From contig CANKYI010000001.1 in assembly GCA_947488085.1 (NCBI GenBank), positions 2,799,928 to 2,863,927 of the forward strand: a DNA stretch of 64,000 nucleotides, written 5' to 3'. A program made the translations under genes and the position numbers. The notes beneath the pieces are model-generated. The model was not told the origin of the DNA, did no database searches, and worked only from the letters and a program-made list of their open reading frames with translations. Positions 27,731 to 36,311 of this stretch are shown piece after piece. Each line of letters starts with the position of its first letter. Within the stretch, counting starts at the first letter, position 1. Source of the stretch: an uncultured Erythrobacter sp. Its GTDB lineage: Bacteria > Pseudomonadota > Alphaproteobacteria > Sphingomonadales > Sphingomonadaceae.

Positions 27731-29053
27731 TTGACCGATACCGCCGATACATCACCTCTTCGCATCGCGCTTGCCGGGTTGGGCACAGTGGGAGTGGGCG
27801 TTATCCGCTTGCTGGAAACCAATCGCGATCTTGTGACGGCACGTGCGGGCCGTCCTATCGATGTAGTCGCTGTTAGCGCGCGTGAGCGACACAAGGATCG
27901 CGGCGTCGATATCAGCGCATGCGCGTGGGAAGACGATATGACCGCTCTCGCTGCGCGCGAAGATGTCGACATTGTGGTTGAGCTGGTAGGCGGATCGGAT
28001 GGGCCCGCACTTGCCCTGTCCCGTGCTGCCCTGAAGGCGGGCAAAGGCGTTGTCACTGCCAACAAAGCGATGATCGCGCATCACGGTTTGGTGCTTGCCG
28101 AAATGGCAGAGGGCGCAGGCGCTCCCCTCAAATTCGAAGCGGCGGTTGCGGGCGGCATTCCGGTGGTAAAGGGTCTGCGCGAAGGCACATCCGCCAATGC
28201 TCTCACCAAAGTTTACGGCATCCTCAATGGCACCTGCAATTACATCCTGTCAGAGATGGAAGCGACTGGGGCTGACTTCGCCGAAACGCTCGCCGAAGCA
28301 CAATCGCTGGGTTATGCTGAGGCTGATCCAACATTCGACATCGAAGGCGTGGATGCAGCGCACAAACTCGCGATCCTTGCTGCGATTGGATTTGGCGCGA
28401 AGGTCGATTTTGCCGCTGTCACAACCAATGGCATCGTCCAAGTGCGCGCAGCTGATATCGCGCAAGCGGATGCGTTGGGCTTTGTCATCCGCCTTATCGC
28501 AGAGGCTGATGTTCAAGATGAGGGCGGCGTTCCCAAACTGCTGCAACGTGTGCGCCCGTGCCTAGTCGCCAAAGATCATCCGCTCGCGTCCGTCGATGGC
28601 CCGACCAATGCCGTGGTGGCAGAGGGCAATTTCTCTGGCCGCTTGCTGTTCCAAGGAGCAGGGGCAGGCGACGGCCCCACCGCCAGCGCAGTCGTCGCCG
28701 ACCTCATCGACATTGCAAGAGCGGAAACCGGAGCGCCTTTCTCGATCCCCGTGGCGCAGCTCGCAGCCCTTGGCCCGGCAGAACCCGGCCATCGGACAGA
28801 GCGCACCTATTTGCGCTTTACCGTGAATGATCGGCCCGGTGTGCTCGCAGAAATCACCGCAGCGATGCGCGATGGCGATGTGTCGATTGAAAGCCTGATC
28901 CAACAGGGCCGTAAGAGCGATGGCGGTGAAGTGCTGGTCGCGATTGTCACGCATGAAGGACCAGAGGCGAATGTCCGCCGCGCGCTCGACTTGCTCGAAG
29001 GGTCCGACAGCCTGACTGGCGATCCTCTCGTTCTGCCGATCCTGCCGAATTAG
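27731..29053 (+). CDS. hom: Homoserine dehydrogenase
   Basis: This enzyme reduces aspartate semialdehyde to homoserine, the branch point for threonine and methionine. The N-terminal NAD(P)-binding motif GLGTVGVG lies near residue 15. The catalytic domain contains the signature GILNGTCNYILSEM and the substrate-site stretch GYAEADPTFDIEG. A C-terminal ACT domain (about 355-430) starts at RFTVNDRPGVLAEIT and would give feedback regulation. I place the start at TTG 27731 because GGAG lies seven bases upstream and the length (440) fits the family. The longer frame from TTG 27662 adds an unconserved leader. Confidence 0.94.
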   Translation: MTDTADTSPLRIALAGLGTVGVGVIRLLETNRDLVTARAGRPIDVVAVSARERHKDRGVDISACAWEDDMTALAAREDVDIVVELVGGSDGPALALSRAALKAGKGVVTANKAMIAHHGLVLAEMAEGAGAPLKFEAAVAGGIPVVKGLREGTSANALTKVYGILNGTCNYILSEMEATGADFAETLAEAQSLGYAEADPTFDIEGVDAAHKLAILAAIGFGAKVDFAAVTTNGIVQVRAADIAQADALGFVIRLIAEADVQDEGGVPKLLQRVRPCLVAKDHPLASVDGPTNAVVAEGNFSGRLLFQGAGAGDGPTASAVVADLIDIARAETGAPFSIPVAQLAALGPAEPGHRTERTYLRFTVNDRPGVLAEITAAMRDGDVSIESLIQQGRKSDGGEVLVAIVTHEGPEANVRRALDLLEGSDSLTGDPLVLPILPN

Positions 29054-29077
29054 GTACTGAGCGAACGCAAAAGGGTC

Positions 29078-29647
29078 TTACTGCCCCTCCAGCACTGAGA
29101 GAGGGTCTGGCAGACCCAGTTCCTCTTCGCTGATCGGGCCACGTCCATCATCACCGTCTTCGCCCAAGGGCGGCAATCCTTGTGCAATGCGATCCGCATC
29201 TGATCCTGCGGGTGGTGGAGGCAGTGCCTCGACATCAATGATCAGCGCCGGCGGTGGAGGGCAAGGGGGTAGGAAACAGCCGCGTATTGTCACCAATGGT
29301 ACCATTCCGGGCGGTAGGCCCGTGCCATCGACATCTGGCGTGCCGACGCCCTGTGTCGCCTCGGCATAGCGGCGCAGGAACTCCTCGTGGTTATACAGGC
29401 CGTCGGTGGTTTCACCCAATTGGCGGCACACCACGATTTCACCGGCAATACGGCCCGCATCGGCCTCTTCTTCGCATTGCTCCTCTGCCAGCCGATCCCT
29501 TTGCGTATCGGGCACCTGTTGCGTGAGGTCGATCACCAACCGCCCATCATCGGGTGATGGTGGATCGTCAGATTCTTGAGCGCCCAATGGAGCAAGCGGG
29601 AACGACGCAGCGGCCATCATTGTCACAATGCGCCGCAATCCCATCAT
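29078..29647 (-). CDS. Exported protein of unknown function, paralogue of the upstream gene
   Basis: This protein of about 189 residues has a signal peptide (MGLRRIVTMMAAASFPLAPLGAQ). Its mature part shares four blocks with the neighbouring gene: EEDC/EEQCEEEADA, EIIVCRQLGE (here EIVVCRQLGE), ALIIDVEALP and DADRIAxGLPPLG. A Pro/Cys-rich insertion (GCFLPPCPPPP) is unique to this copy. The ATG at 29647 overlaps the stop of the upstream paralogue by one base (TGATG), so it is translationally coupled. I recognise no family; the shared cysteines suggest a disulfide-bonded periplasmic domain. Confidence 0.6.
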   Translation of the reverse strand: MMGLRRIVTMMAAASFPLAPLGAQESDDPPSPDDGRLVIDLTQQVPDTQRDRLAEEQCEEEADAGRIAGEIVVCRQLGETTDGLYNHEEFLRRYAEATQGVGTPDVDGTGLPPGMVPLVTIRGCFLPPCPPPPALIIDVEALPPPPAGSDADRIAQGLPPLGEDGDDGRGPISEEELGLPDPLSVLEGQ

Positions 29648-30270
29648 CACTCCGCTGTCGGTATAGGTGGCGCGTCCAGTCCCAATGCGCGGCGGCGCTC
29701 GGCTATTTGTTCAGGCGTAAGCTCCTCATCGCGGCCCAACGGCGGCAATCCGCGAGCGATCCGATCTGCATCGGTGCCAGCTGGAGCATCGGGCAGAGCC
29801 TCAACATCAATGATCAGCGCGGGCGGAGGAACCGATCCAAAACCGATTGCGTTGCCGTGATTGGCGATCCCGAACGTGTCCGGCGTGCGACCGCCTTGTG
29901 TGCGGCGGGCATAGTCGCGCTCCCATGCGCCTTTATCCCATGAACCATCGGAAGCCTCGCCCAATTGGCGGCACACGATAATCTCATTTGCGATCCGCGC
30001 GGCATCGGCCTCTTCCTCGCAATCCTCTTCAAGCAACTGGTCCGATTCTTCTTTGGGGACGGTCACAGCAAGGTTGATGATGGGGCCGGGCCTTCGCGCT
30101 GGCCTTGCGGGAGCTTCTGCTTCATTCTGCGCCGCCGGTGTCGCCACTGCTGTCACGGCACCGTCATCCTGCGCGGCCAAAGGCTGTGCACCCAACAATG
30201 CCAGTCCGGCCAAACTCGCCATTCGCGTCGTTTTTGGTGAGAGAAAGGCAGCATTGCTCGACAAGCGCAT
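29647..30270 (-). CDS. Exported protein of unknown function, first of a paralogous pair
   Basis: This protein has about 207 residues with a signal-like segment (MASLAGLALLGAQPLAAQ). The mature part begins with an Ala/Pro/Arg-rich stretch and then has the blocks EEDCEEEADAARIANEI, IVCRQLGEASDG and ALIIDVEALP that it shares with the gene after it. Start choice is uncertain. ATG 30270 (used here) has GGAGG almost touching it, and ATG 30222 would give a cleaner signal peptide. Longer frames run into glpX on the other strand and are discounted. Its function is unknown. Confidence 0.55.
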   Translation of the reverse strand: MRLSSNAAFLSPKTTRMASLAGLALLGAQPLAAQDDGAVTAVATPAAQNEAEAPARPARRPGPIINLAVTVPKEESDQLLEEDCEEEADAARIANEIIVCRQLGEASDGSWDKGAWERDYARRTQGGRTPDTFGIANHGNAIGFGSVPPPALIIDVEALPDAPAGTDADRIARGLPPLGRDEELTPEQIAERRRALGLDAPPIPTAE

Positions 30271-30325
30271 TCCTCCAAGTCTAAGCGCGGGAACAACGGC
30301 AAAGGCCAAAAGGACTGAATTTCGC

Positions 30326-31375
30326 ATGAACACTCCAACTGATCCCACGCATGGCACAGATGTCTTGGCTGTAAAAGACGAAGGCCAAGAGAATGCGGTC
30401 GACCGTGTGTTGGTGCTCGAAATGGTCCGCGTGACAGAGGCCGCCGCTGTCGCCGCAGCGCAATTGATCGGGCGCGGCGATGAAAAAGCCGCCGATGCCG
30501 CCGCGGTCGAAGCGATGCGCCGCGCATTCGACAATCTCTATATGGATGGCACAGTCGTTATCGGTGAAGGAGAGCGGGACGAGGCGCCCATGCTCTATAT
30601 CGGCGAGAAAGTCGGCGGCGCACCGGGGAAAGGGCCAAAGATCGATATCGCTCTCGATCCGCTCGAAGGGACCACCATCACTGCGAAAGCTGGCCCCAAT
30701 TCGCTCGCCGTGCTGGCCGCTGCGGAAGAGGGATGTCTGCTGAATGCGCCCGATGTCTATATGGATAAGCTGGCTGTGGGACCGGGCCTGCCTGCGGACA
30801 TTATCGACCTTGCCAAATCGCCCACCGACAATGTGAAAGCGGTGGCAGAGGCCAAAGGCAAAGACCCATCCGATATCAATGTCTGCGTCCTTGATCGACC
30901 CCGCCATGCGTCGTTGATTGCAGAGCTGCGCGCGCTGGGTTGCGGAGTGTACTTGATCGGTGATGGCGATGTCGCAGGTGTGATCGCGGTGACGGACCAG
31001 GACACTGGGATCGATATGTATATGGGCCAAGGCGGCGCACCCGAAGGCGTGCTGGCAGCTGCCGCTTTGCGCTGTGTCGGCGGCCAATTCAACGGGCGGC
31101 TGGTGTTCCGCAATGACGACGAAAAAACGCGTGCGAAGAAATGGGGCATCACCGATCTCGACCGCATCTACAAGCTAGAGGATCTCGCTGGCGGCGACTG
31201 CATCTTCGCCGCAACCGGTGTGACCGACGGCTCGCTATTGGACGGCGTGAAGAAGCGAAAGAAATCCACCGGCGCGACGATTATGACAACCGAGAGCGTG
31301 GTCATGCGCGCATCGAGTGGGACAGTGCGCTGGATCAGAGGCGAACACCGAATTTCGCCGCATAATGCGGGGTGA
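30326..31375 (+). CDS. glpX: Fructose-1,6-bisphosphatase class II
   Basis: This gluconeogenic phosphatase converts fructose 1,6-bisphosphate to fructose 6-phosphate. The GlpX signatures are present: VIGEGERDEAPMLYIGE near the N-terminus, DIALDPLEGT for metal binding, and RGEHRI close to the end. The ATG at 30326 is preceded by AAAGGA. It gives 349 residues, longer than E. coli GlpX (336) but normal for alphaproteobacteria, some of which also use it on sedoheptulose bisphosphate. It is divergent from the exported paralogue pair, with only 55 bases between the chosen starts. Confidence 0.93.
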   Translation: MNTPTDPTHGTDVLAVKDEGQENAVDRVLVLEMVRVTEAAAVAAAQLIGRGDEKAADAAAVEAMRRAFDNLYMDGTVVIGEGERDEAPMLYIGEKVGGAPGKGPKIDIALDPLEGTTITAKAGPNSLAVLAAAEEGCLLNAPDVYMDKLAVGPGLPADIIDLAKSPTDNVKAVAEAKGKDPSDINVCVLDRPRHASLIAELRALGCGVYLIGDGDVAGVIAVTDQDTGIDMYMGQGGAPEGVLAAAALRCVGGQFNGRLVFRNDDEKTRAKKWGITDLDRIYKLEDLAGGDCIFAATGVTDGSLLDGVKKRKKSTGATIMTTESVVMRASSGTVRWIRGEHRISPHNAG

Positions 31376-31479
31376 GTGATCGCGCCGAACGCGCCCATAT
31401 TATTCGAGCCTACTCATCAAATATTCATGCTGAGCAGTGTTGCTAATCAGGCCGTAATACTCCTGTCTGAAAGTTTGAC

Positions 31480-32136
31480 TTGCTCCGCGTCGTAACCGCC
31501 CTTTTCGCCCTCACAATGCCATCGGCGCTGTTGGCCGAGACCATCAACATCGACGACATTCGGCAGCGTGCTGCGGCGCTTTATGAAACCGAGGGCGCGC
31601 TTGATGCGGTTCGGGCAACGGCGCCTGAATGCGAGGAAGGCTGCTCCACGCCAAGCGAGGCCGTTGCGCTGGCCTATGCGGCGGGTGAGGGCATGCCGAC
31701 CCCGGGCCGTTTTCTGCTTGACGTGTCGGGCGGTGGGCAAAGTCTAAACGGAGCGCTTGAAGACCTGTTCTTCGTGAACTCACAGCTGGGCTATGCCCGC
31801 TTTGGCACGCTGACCATTGCCTTGGAACGCGATGCGCTTTGGGCGCTGCTTCGGCGCGCGCAACTCTGTGATGGGCAGTTTTTTCAGGAGGGCCAGATCG
31901 AGGTCCGTGCATGCCACCGGGTCGCGCCGAGCGAACTTAATATGTTCACGATGATACAGGCCCTGGGCAACAAGCGGATCGTGGTTGAGGGCGAGGCGCA
32001 GCTGTTGTGGATCGACGCGCAAACAGGCGTGCCGCGGCCTGTCGCCAATGTGCGCGGGGAAAATGAGCTTGGCTATTATCAGGTCTGGGTGCGGGTGCGG
32101 GACGCTGACCAAGTGATCTTCGTTTACGATGAGTGA
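31480..32136 (+). CDS. Exported protein of unknown function
   Basis: This 218-residue protein has a signal peptide (LRVVTALFALTMPSALLAET, cleavage near LLA-E). The mature part has four cysteines in two pairs (ECEEGC near residue 50 and the later LCDGQ with RACHR), an arrangement that favours disulfides in the periplasm. It ends in a beta-rich stretch (YYQVWVRVRDADQVIFVYDE). The only start near the signal peptide is TTG 31480, and it lacks a clear ribosome binding site, so the N-terminus is uncertain. No family is recognised. It lies alone between glpX and prs. Confidence 0.55.
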   Translation: MLRVVTALFALTMPSALLAETINIDDIRQRAAALYETEGALDAVRATAPECEEGCSTPSEAVALAYAAGEGMPTPGRFLLDVSGGGQSLNGALEDLFFVNSQLGYARFGTLTIALERDALWALLRRAQLCDGQFFQEGQIEVRACHRVAPSELNMFTMIQALGNKRIVVEGEAQLLWIDAQTGVPRPVANVRGENELGYYQVWVRVRDADQVIFVYDE

Positions 32137-32265
32137 TCCCGGCGCCGATGCAACCGGGATAGCAGGCTGCCTTTTGATCTGACGACAACCGCATCCTCAT
32201 CTGTTGCCTTTCCATGACTCTCGGCTAGGCGGGTCTCATCACCAAATGCACGGGGATTCGCATCC

Positions 32266-33201
32266 ATGAAAATCATGTCAGGCAATTCGAACTTGCCGCT
32301 TGCGCGCGCGATTGCGGCTTATTTGGAAATCCCGCTGACTGATGCGAGCGTCCGCCGCTTTGCCGATGAAGAAATCTTCGTTGAAATTCACGAGAATGTG
32401 CGCGGCGAAGACGTGTTTATCGTCCAGCCGACCGGTTTTCCGGCAAACGACAATTTGATGGAGCTGTTGATCTGCATCGATGCGCTCAAACGCGCGTCTG
32501 CCAAGCGGATTACGGCGGTTGTCCCCTATTTCGGCTATGCACGGCAGGATCGAAAGCCCGGACCCCGGACGCCGATCTCTGCCAAACTGGTCGCGAACCT
32601 GATCACAGAGGCTGGTGCAGACCGGGTGCTCGCGGTTGATTTGCATGCGGGTCAGATCCAGGGGTTCTTCGATATTCCCACTGACAACCTTTATGCTGCG
32701 CCCGTCATGGCTGCCGATATTCAGGCGCGCTATGGTGAGCAGGATTTGATGGTCGTCAGCCCCGATGTCGGCGGTGTGGTGCGCGCGCGCGCCTTGGCCA
32801 AGCGGCTAAACAACGCTCCGCTCGCCATCGTCGATAAACGCCGCGATCGCCCCGGTGAAAGCGAAGTGATGAACATCATCGGTGAGGTCGAAGGGCGGCA
32901 CTGCATCATGATCGACGATATCGTGGATTCCGGCGGTACACTCTGCAACGCGGCAGACGCTCTGCTCGCAAGCGGCGCGAAGTCGGTCGCGGCGTACATC
33001 ACGCACGGCGTTTTGTCTGGCGGAGCAGTGGCGCGGATTGATGGATCGAAGCTGAAAGAGCTGGTTATCTCCGATTCGATCCGCCCGACAGAGGCGGCGG
33101 AGAAGTCCGACAAAATCCGCATTCTGACGATGGCGCCGCTGGTGGGTGAAGCAATCCGGCGGATCGCGGATGAAAGCAGCGTTTCCAGCCTGTTTGATTG
33201 A
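32266..33201 (+). CDS. prs: Ribose-phosphate pyrophosphokinase
   Basis: This enzyme makes PRPP from ribose 5-phosphate and ATP, feeding purine, pyrimidine, NAD, histidine and tryptophan synthesis. It matches the class I form: [11 protein letters not shown] near the N-terminus, the ATP-binding segment [22 protein letters not shown] and the PRPP loop [11 protein letters not shown]. The length of 311 residues is normal. Its stop shares one base with the start of the next gene, so it begins a compact operon that runs to the gamma-glutamylcyclotransferase-like gene at 35714. Confidence 0.96.
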   Translation: MKIMSGNSNLPLARAIAAYLEIPLTDASVRRFADEEIFVEIHENVRGEDVFIVQPTGFPANDNLMELLICIDALKRASAKRITAVVPYFGYARQDRKPGPRTPISAKLVANLITEAGADRVLAVDLHAGQIQGFFDIPTDNLYAAPVMAADIQARYGEQDLMVVSPDVGGVVRARALAKRLNNAPLAIVDKRRDRPGESEVMNIIGEVEGRHCIMIDDIVDSGGTLCNAADALLASGAKSVAAYITHGVLSGGAVARIDGSKLKELVISDSIRPTEAAEKSDKIRILTMAPLVGEAIRRIADESSVSSLFD

Positions 33202-33560
33202 TGTTTGACCCGGTTGAAGTCCGGGAGATACTGATCGGCGCAGCCCGTGCGGGCAATGCGTTGACCTATTCGCAGATGCTGAACCTTTTGGGCTATCAAT
33301 TCACCCGGCCCAAGATGCGCAACTTGTGCAAAGTGCTCGACGCGATTGATGAAACCGGCCGCATTGCCGGCGAACCGGGGCTTGCGGTTTTGGTGGTGCG
33401 TCAATCTGACGGGTTGCCGGGACAGGGCTGGTTCGTAACGCGCTCGCATCTTGCAGATACAATGCCGGGCGACTGGCCGCTGGATTGGGAAGGCCCGGAG
33501 GCAAAGGCCTATGTGCAGGCTAGGCAGGAAGAAGCTTTCCGGTATTGGAGTGCACCATGA
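33201..33560 (+). CDS. Small conserved-looking protein of unknown function
   Basis: This 119-residue soluble protein follows prs by a one-base overlap (TGATG) and overlaps the next gene by four bases. Its first 60 residues look like a winged-helix or helix-turn-helix fold (ALTYSQMLNLLGYQF, then MRNLCKVLDAIDETGR), followed by a short beta strand (GLAVLVVRQSDG). The C-terminal 30 residues are acidic and Trp-rich (DWPLDWEGPEAKAYV). I cannot assign a family. Its position between prs and a phosphatase suggests a link to PRPP or nucleotide use, but this is only context. Confidence 0.6.
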   Translation: MFDPVEVREILIGAARAGNALTYSQMLNLLGYQFTRPKMRNLCKVLDAIDETGRIAGEPGLAVLVVRQSDGLPGQGWFVTRSHLADTMPGDWPLDWEGPEAKAYVQARQEEAFRYWSAP

Positions 33561-34351
33561 CACCCGCCGATCTTGCTCTCGCCAACCGTCTCGCTGATGC
33601 TGCCGGTAACGCTATTCGTCCGTTGTTTCGCGGGGAATGGGCCCAAGAGCGCAAGTCTGACCAATCGCCAGTAACAGAGGCTGACCGTGCGGCGGAAGCG
33701 GCGATGCGCGCGATCATTGAGGCGGAACGCCCCGATGATGGCATTATTGGTGAGGAATACGGCACCCACAACGAAAGAGCAGGGCGGCAATGGGTGGTCG
33801 ATCCGATTGACGGCACGATCAGCTTTATGGCGGGCCGCCCGATCTTTGGTTCGCTGATTGCGTTGATGCAGGACGGCTGGCCGGTGTTGGGCGTGATTGA
33901 TCAACCGATTGCGGGAGAGCGTTGGGTTGGCCGGATTGGTGAAGGCACCACATTCAATGGCACGCCAGTGCGCACTCGCACATGTCGCTCACTCGAAGAT
34001 GCGGTTCTCGCCTCCAGCAGCCCGCATTACTTCACCGCAGATCAAGCCGAACCCTATATGCAACTCGCCCAAGCAGTGGGTGGGAACAAGCGGCAGGGGA
34101 CCATCGTCTATGGCGGCGATTGCTACAATTACGGGCTGCTTGCAGGGGGGCATCTCGACGTGATTTGCGAGGCGGGCCTTGCGATATATGATTATGCTGC
34201 GCTGGTGCCTGTGGTCGAAGGGGCTGGCGGCACAATGAGCGACTGGATGGGCAACCCGCTCGACGCAGAAAGTGCGGCGAAAGGCGGCGCTGATGTCATC
34301 GCGCTGGGCGATCCGGCAAGGTTGGAAGATGTGTTGGAGGCAATGGGATGA
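33557..34351 (+). CDS. Inositol monophosphatase family protein, histidinol-phosphatase (HisN) like
   Basis: This is a Mg-dependent sugar or amino-alcohol phosphatase of 264 residues. The metal motifs are visible: IIGEEYG near residue 65, DPIDGT near 83, and a distal site YDYAALVPVVEGAGG in which Tyr replaces the usual Trp before Asp. Alphaproteobacterial relatives of this form act as histidinol-phosphatase (HisN), the eighth step of histidine synthesis. The operon position after prs fits, but no other his gene is here, so the substrate is inferred. ATG 33557 has GGAG six bases ahead and overlaps the upstream stop. Confidence 0.85.
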   Translation: MTPADLALANRLADAAGNAIRPLFRGEWAQERKSDQSPVTEADRAAEAAMRAIIEAERPDDGIIGEEYGTHNERAGRQWVVDPIDGTISFMAGRPIFGSLIALMQDGWPVLGVIDQPIAGERWVGRIGEGTTFNGTPVRTRTCRSLEDAVLASSSPHYFTADQAEPYMQLAQAVGGNKRQGTIVYGGDCYNYGLLAGGHLDVICEAGLAIYDYAALVPVVEGAGGTMSDWMGNPLDAESAAKGGADVIALGDPARLEDVLEAMG

Positions 34352-35112
34352 CACAGGTGTTTTTGCGCAGAATGGCGGCATTGTTGATTGGGCTGGCGAG
34401 CATCAGTCTTGCCGCCTGCGATCAATTGGCGGCGCAGACTGATCCAACGCATCAATATGTCCTGCAGATCGATCCAGAGCGGATCCCCGAAAATGCAGAT
34501 ATTGAGGGGTTGAACGAGGCCACGCGCGACGTCCTCGTCCGCAGGATTGGCGGCTTGGATATCACCATCCACAAAACGGTCCTCACGCACACGGGCCGCT
34601 TCGTTCTGGACGTATCGGGCGACAATTCCTCAGAGATGATAAAGTCCGCGATTGGGGTGACAGGAGAGATTTCGTTTCGGCTGGTCGAACAAGACGTGCC
34701 TTACGACGATTTGATGCAGGGGATCGCCCCGCCGGGAAGCGAAGTCCTGCCATCACGCGATGGAGTGCCTGTCGCGGTACGGCGTCTTGGCAGATTGCGT
34801 GGTGACCTGATCACAGACGCGCGTGCCGGACTAGACCCGAACTCAAATCAGCCAGTGGTCAACATTCAGTTCGATGATGAAGGCACGCGCAAATTCGCTT
34901 CTATGTCTCGCGATAATGTTGGGCGTCCGATTGCCATCGTGTTGGACGGAGAAGTGCTGACCACTCCGATTGTGAATGAACCGATCTTGGGCGGTGCGCT
35001 TCAAATCTCAGGACAGTTCACATGGGAAGAGGCGGAACAACTCGCCATCGCATTGCAAACCGGCGCGCTGCCTGCCCCCGTCACGCTCGTCGAAGAGCGC
35101 GTGTTGGATTAA
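34348..35112 (+). CDS. Stand-alone SecD-domain lipoprotein
   Basis: This 254-residue protein has a lipoprotein signal ending in LAAC (Cys near residue 24). The mature part resembles the periplasmic head of SecD: an N-terminal part with VLVRRIGGLDITIHKTVL, then the SecD base-like stretch TRKFASMSRDNVGRPIAIVLDG and ending TGALPAPVTLVEER, as in the family. There are none of the six membrane helices of true SecD, so it cannot replace SecDF. It may be a membrane-tethered accessory to secretion or an adapted copy. The start overlaps the upstream gene by four bases (ATGA). Confidence 0.8.
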   Translation: MTQVFLRRMAALLIGLASISLAACDQLAAQTDPTHQYVLQIDPERIPENADIEGLNEATRDVLVRRIGGLDITIHKTVLTHTGRFVLDVSGDNSSEMIKSAIGVTGEISFRLVEQDVPYDDLMQGIAPPGSEVLPSRDGVPVAVRRLGRLRGDLITDARAGLDPNSNQPVVNIQFDDEGTRKFASMSRDNVGRPIAIVLDGEVLTTPIVNEPILGGALQISGQFTWEEAEQLAIALQTGALPAPVTLVEERVLD

Positions 35113-35121
35113 GGTGATAGG

Positions 35122-35265
35122 ATGACTGAAGGCTTGGAGCCCCCTAGCGAACGCTTGATCGATCACGCCTTTCGAGAGGGCGGCTATGTTGCGACGGACG
35201 GACGTTATTCGCTCATGATTATCCCATCACTCAACATTGTGCTTGGTGGGTTCGAGCCGCGATGA
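35122..35265 (+). CDS. 47-codon small gene in the prs operon
   Basis: This short frame begins with ATG after AAGGTGATAGG, a good ribosome binding site, and ends with a TGA that overlaps the start of the next gene by four bases (ATGA). The product would be a 47-residue, mostly polar peptide with a central charged segment and an apolar C-terminal stretch (LMIIPSLNIVLGG) too short to be a clear membrane helix. The spacing and overlap to both neighbours make it likely to be translated. It may also serve to couple translation of the following gene. No similarity is recognised. Confidence 0.55.
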   Translation: MTEGLEPPSERLIDHAFREGGYVATDGRYSLMIIPSLNIVLGGFEPR

Positions 35266-35714
35266 CACGATCCCATTCATCTGCGCAGCAGCCATCCCAC
35301 GTCTTTTTCTACGGTGTCCTGCAAGAGGGCCTTGGTCCGGACGGTGGGGATTGGCCTTTCCTTCGTGGACTTGGCTTAGGGGCACCGGCGACGACGCAGG
35401 GCGCGCTCTATGCTATCCCAACGCCCACTGGCTGGCATCCGGCGTTGATCCTCACACAGGCGCGCTATTCGACCGTGATCCACGGGGCGATCCACGAAGC
35501 GAGCGCGGTCGATATTGCCGCAGTCGATGCGTTTGAAGGGGTGGATTACACACGCCAAGCTGTGCCAGTTGATGGCTGGGATGGATATGGCGACACACAG
35601 GCCGATGCCTATATCTGGACCGCCGATTTGCCAAAGGGTGCAGAACTGATCGCAAGCGGTAACTTTGCCGAATGGCTTAGAGAGACGGGCCGCCCGATTT
35701 ACGCAGGCGGCTGA
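35262..35714 (+). CDS. Gamma-glutamylcyclotransferase-like (AIG2/GGCT) protein
   Basis: This 150-residue protein has the GGCT fold signature: the substrate loop FFYGVLQEGLG near residue 15 (family YGxL) and the catalytic-type Glu in AVDAFEGVDYTRQ. The family includes enzymes that form 5-oxoproline from gamma-glutamyl compounds and others that act on glutathione or modified amines; this member's substrate is not clear. It ends the operon that starts at prs and is coupled to the small gene ahead of it. Confidence 0.8.
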   Translation: MTRSHSSAQQPSHVFFYGVLQEGLGPDGGDWPFLRGLGLGAPATTQGALYAIPTPTGWHPALILTQARYSTVIHGAIHEASAVDIAAVDAFEGVDYTRQAVPVDGWDGYGDTQADAYIWTADLPKGAELIASGNFAEWLRETGRPIYAGG

Positions 35715-36061
35715 CGCGCTTGGCAATCGCTTTCCTACTGCGCGGTCCAGTGGCAAAAAGAGGCCATGACGCAGACCTCGCCCGACAATCGTTGCGCAGA
35801 CCGGAAGTTGACACTTAACTCGCGGCAATCGCAGGTATTTCCGGCGGTTTCAGAGGCTTGGAGGGCGGTCGATTATCTGCAAAGCGCCGCTTTGCGTGGT
35901 CCATGTCGCGCCGAGTGACGCATTCAAGGGCACCAAAACGCTTGCCTAGAGTGGGCAGTGGCCCTATTGGGCGCTCCTTCAACGACACGAATCAAGCGAT
36001 CGGCCTGGCTCACAAGGGCTGCCAGGGCTGATTTGATGTGTCTCTGACTTAGGAGATGAAA
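35715..36061. other. Non-coding gap before rpmI
   Basis: There is no gene here that I recognise. In many bacteria infC precedes rpmI; it is not present. The gap contains a TTGACA sequence (35808-35813) without a good -10, and one copy of the TTTCCTACT sequence that recurs in the two gaps downstream. The rpmI ribosome binding site AGGAG is at 36051-36055. Confidence 0.5.
35731..35748 (+). repeat. TTTCCTACT repeat, copy 1
   Basis: TTTCCTACTGCGCGGTCC. It shares 17 of 18 positions with copy 3 (one base deleted there) and the first 13 with copy 2. It lies about 300 bases ahead of rpmI. Confidence 0.6.
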
Positions 36062-36265
36062 ATGCCCAAACTGAAGACCAAAAGCGGTGTGAAGAAACGC
36101 TTCAAAATCACCGCAACCGGCAAGGTCAAGCACGGCGTCGCTGGTAAGCGCCACCGTCTGATGAGCCACAATGCAAAGTATATCCGCCAGAACCGTGGCA
36201 CGTCGGTCGCTTCCGACCCAGATGCGCGCACAGTCAAAAAATGGGCCCCATACGGGTTGAGTTAA
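36062..36265 (+). CDS. rpmI: 50S ribosomal protein L35
   Basis: This small basic ribosomal protein starts [20 protein letters not shown], the L35 consensus. It has 67 residues. AGGAG ends six bases before ATG 36062, which decides against the in-frame ATG at 36056. It is linked to rplT as in almost all bacteria, but infC is absent upstream. Confidence 0.97.
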   Translation: MPKLKTKSGVKKRFKITATGKVKHGVAGKRHRLMSHNAKYIRQNRGTSVASDPDARTVKKWAPYGLS

Positions 36266-36311
36266 GGGCGCGGGCTGAGAGGCCCCCCGGCACACACAAG
36301 GATATACAACT

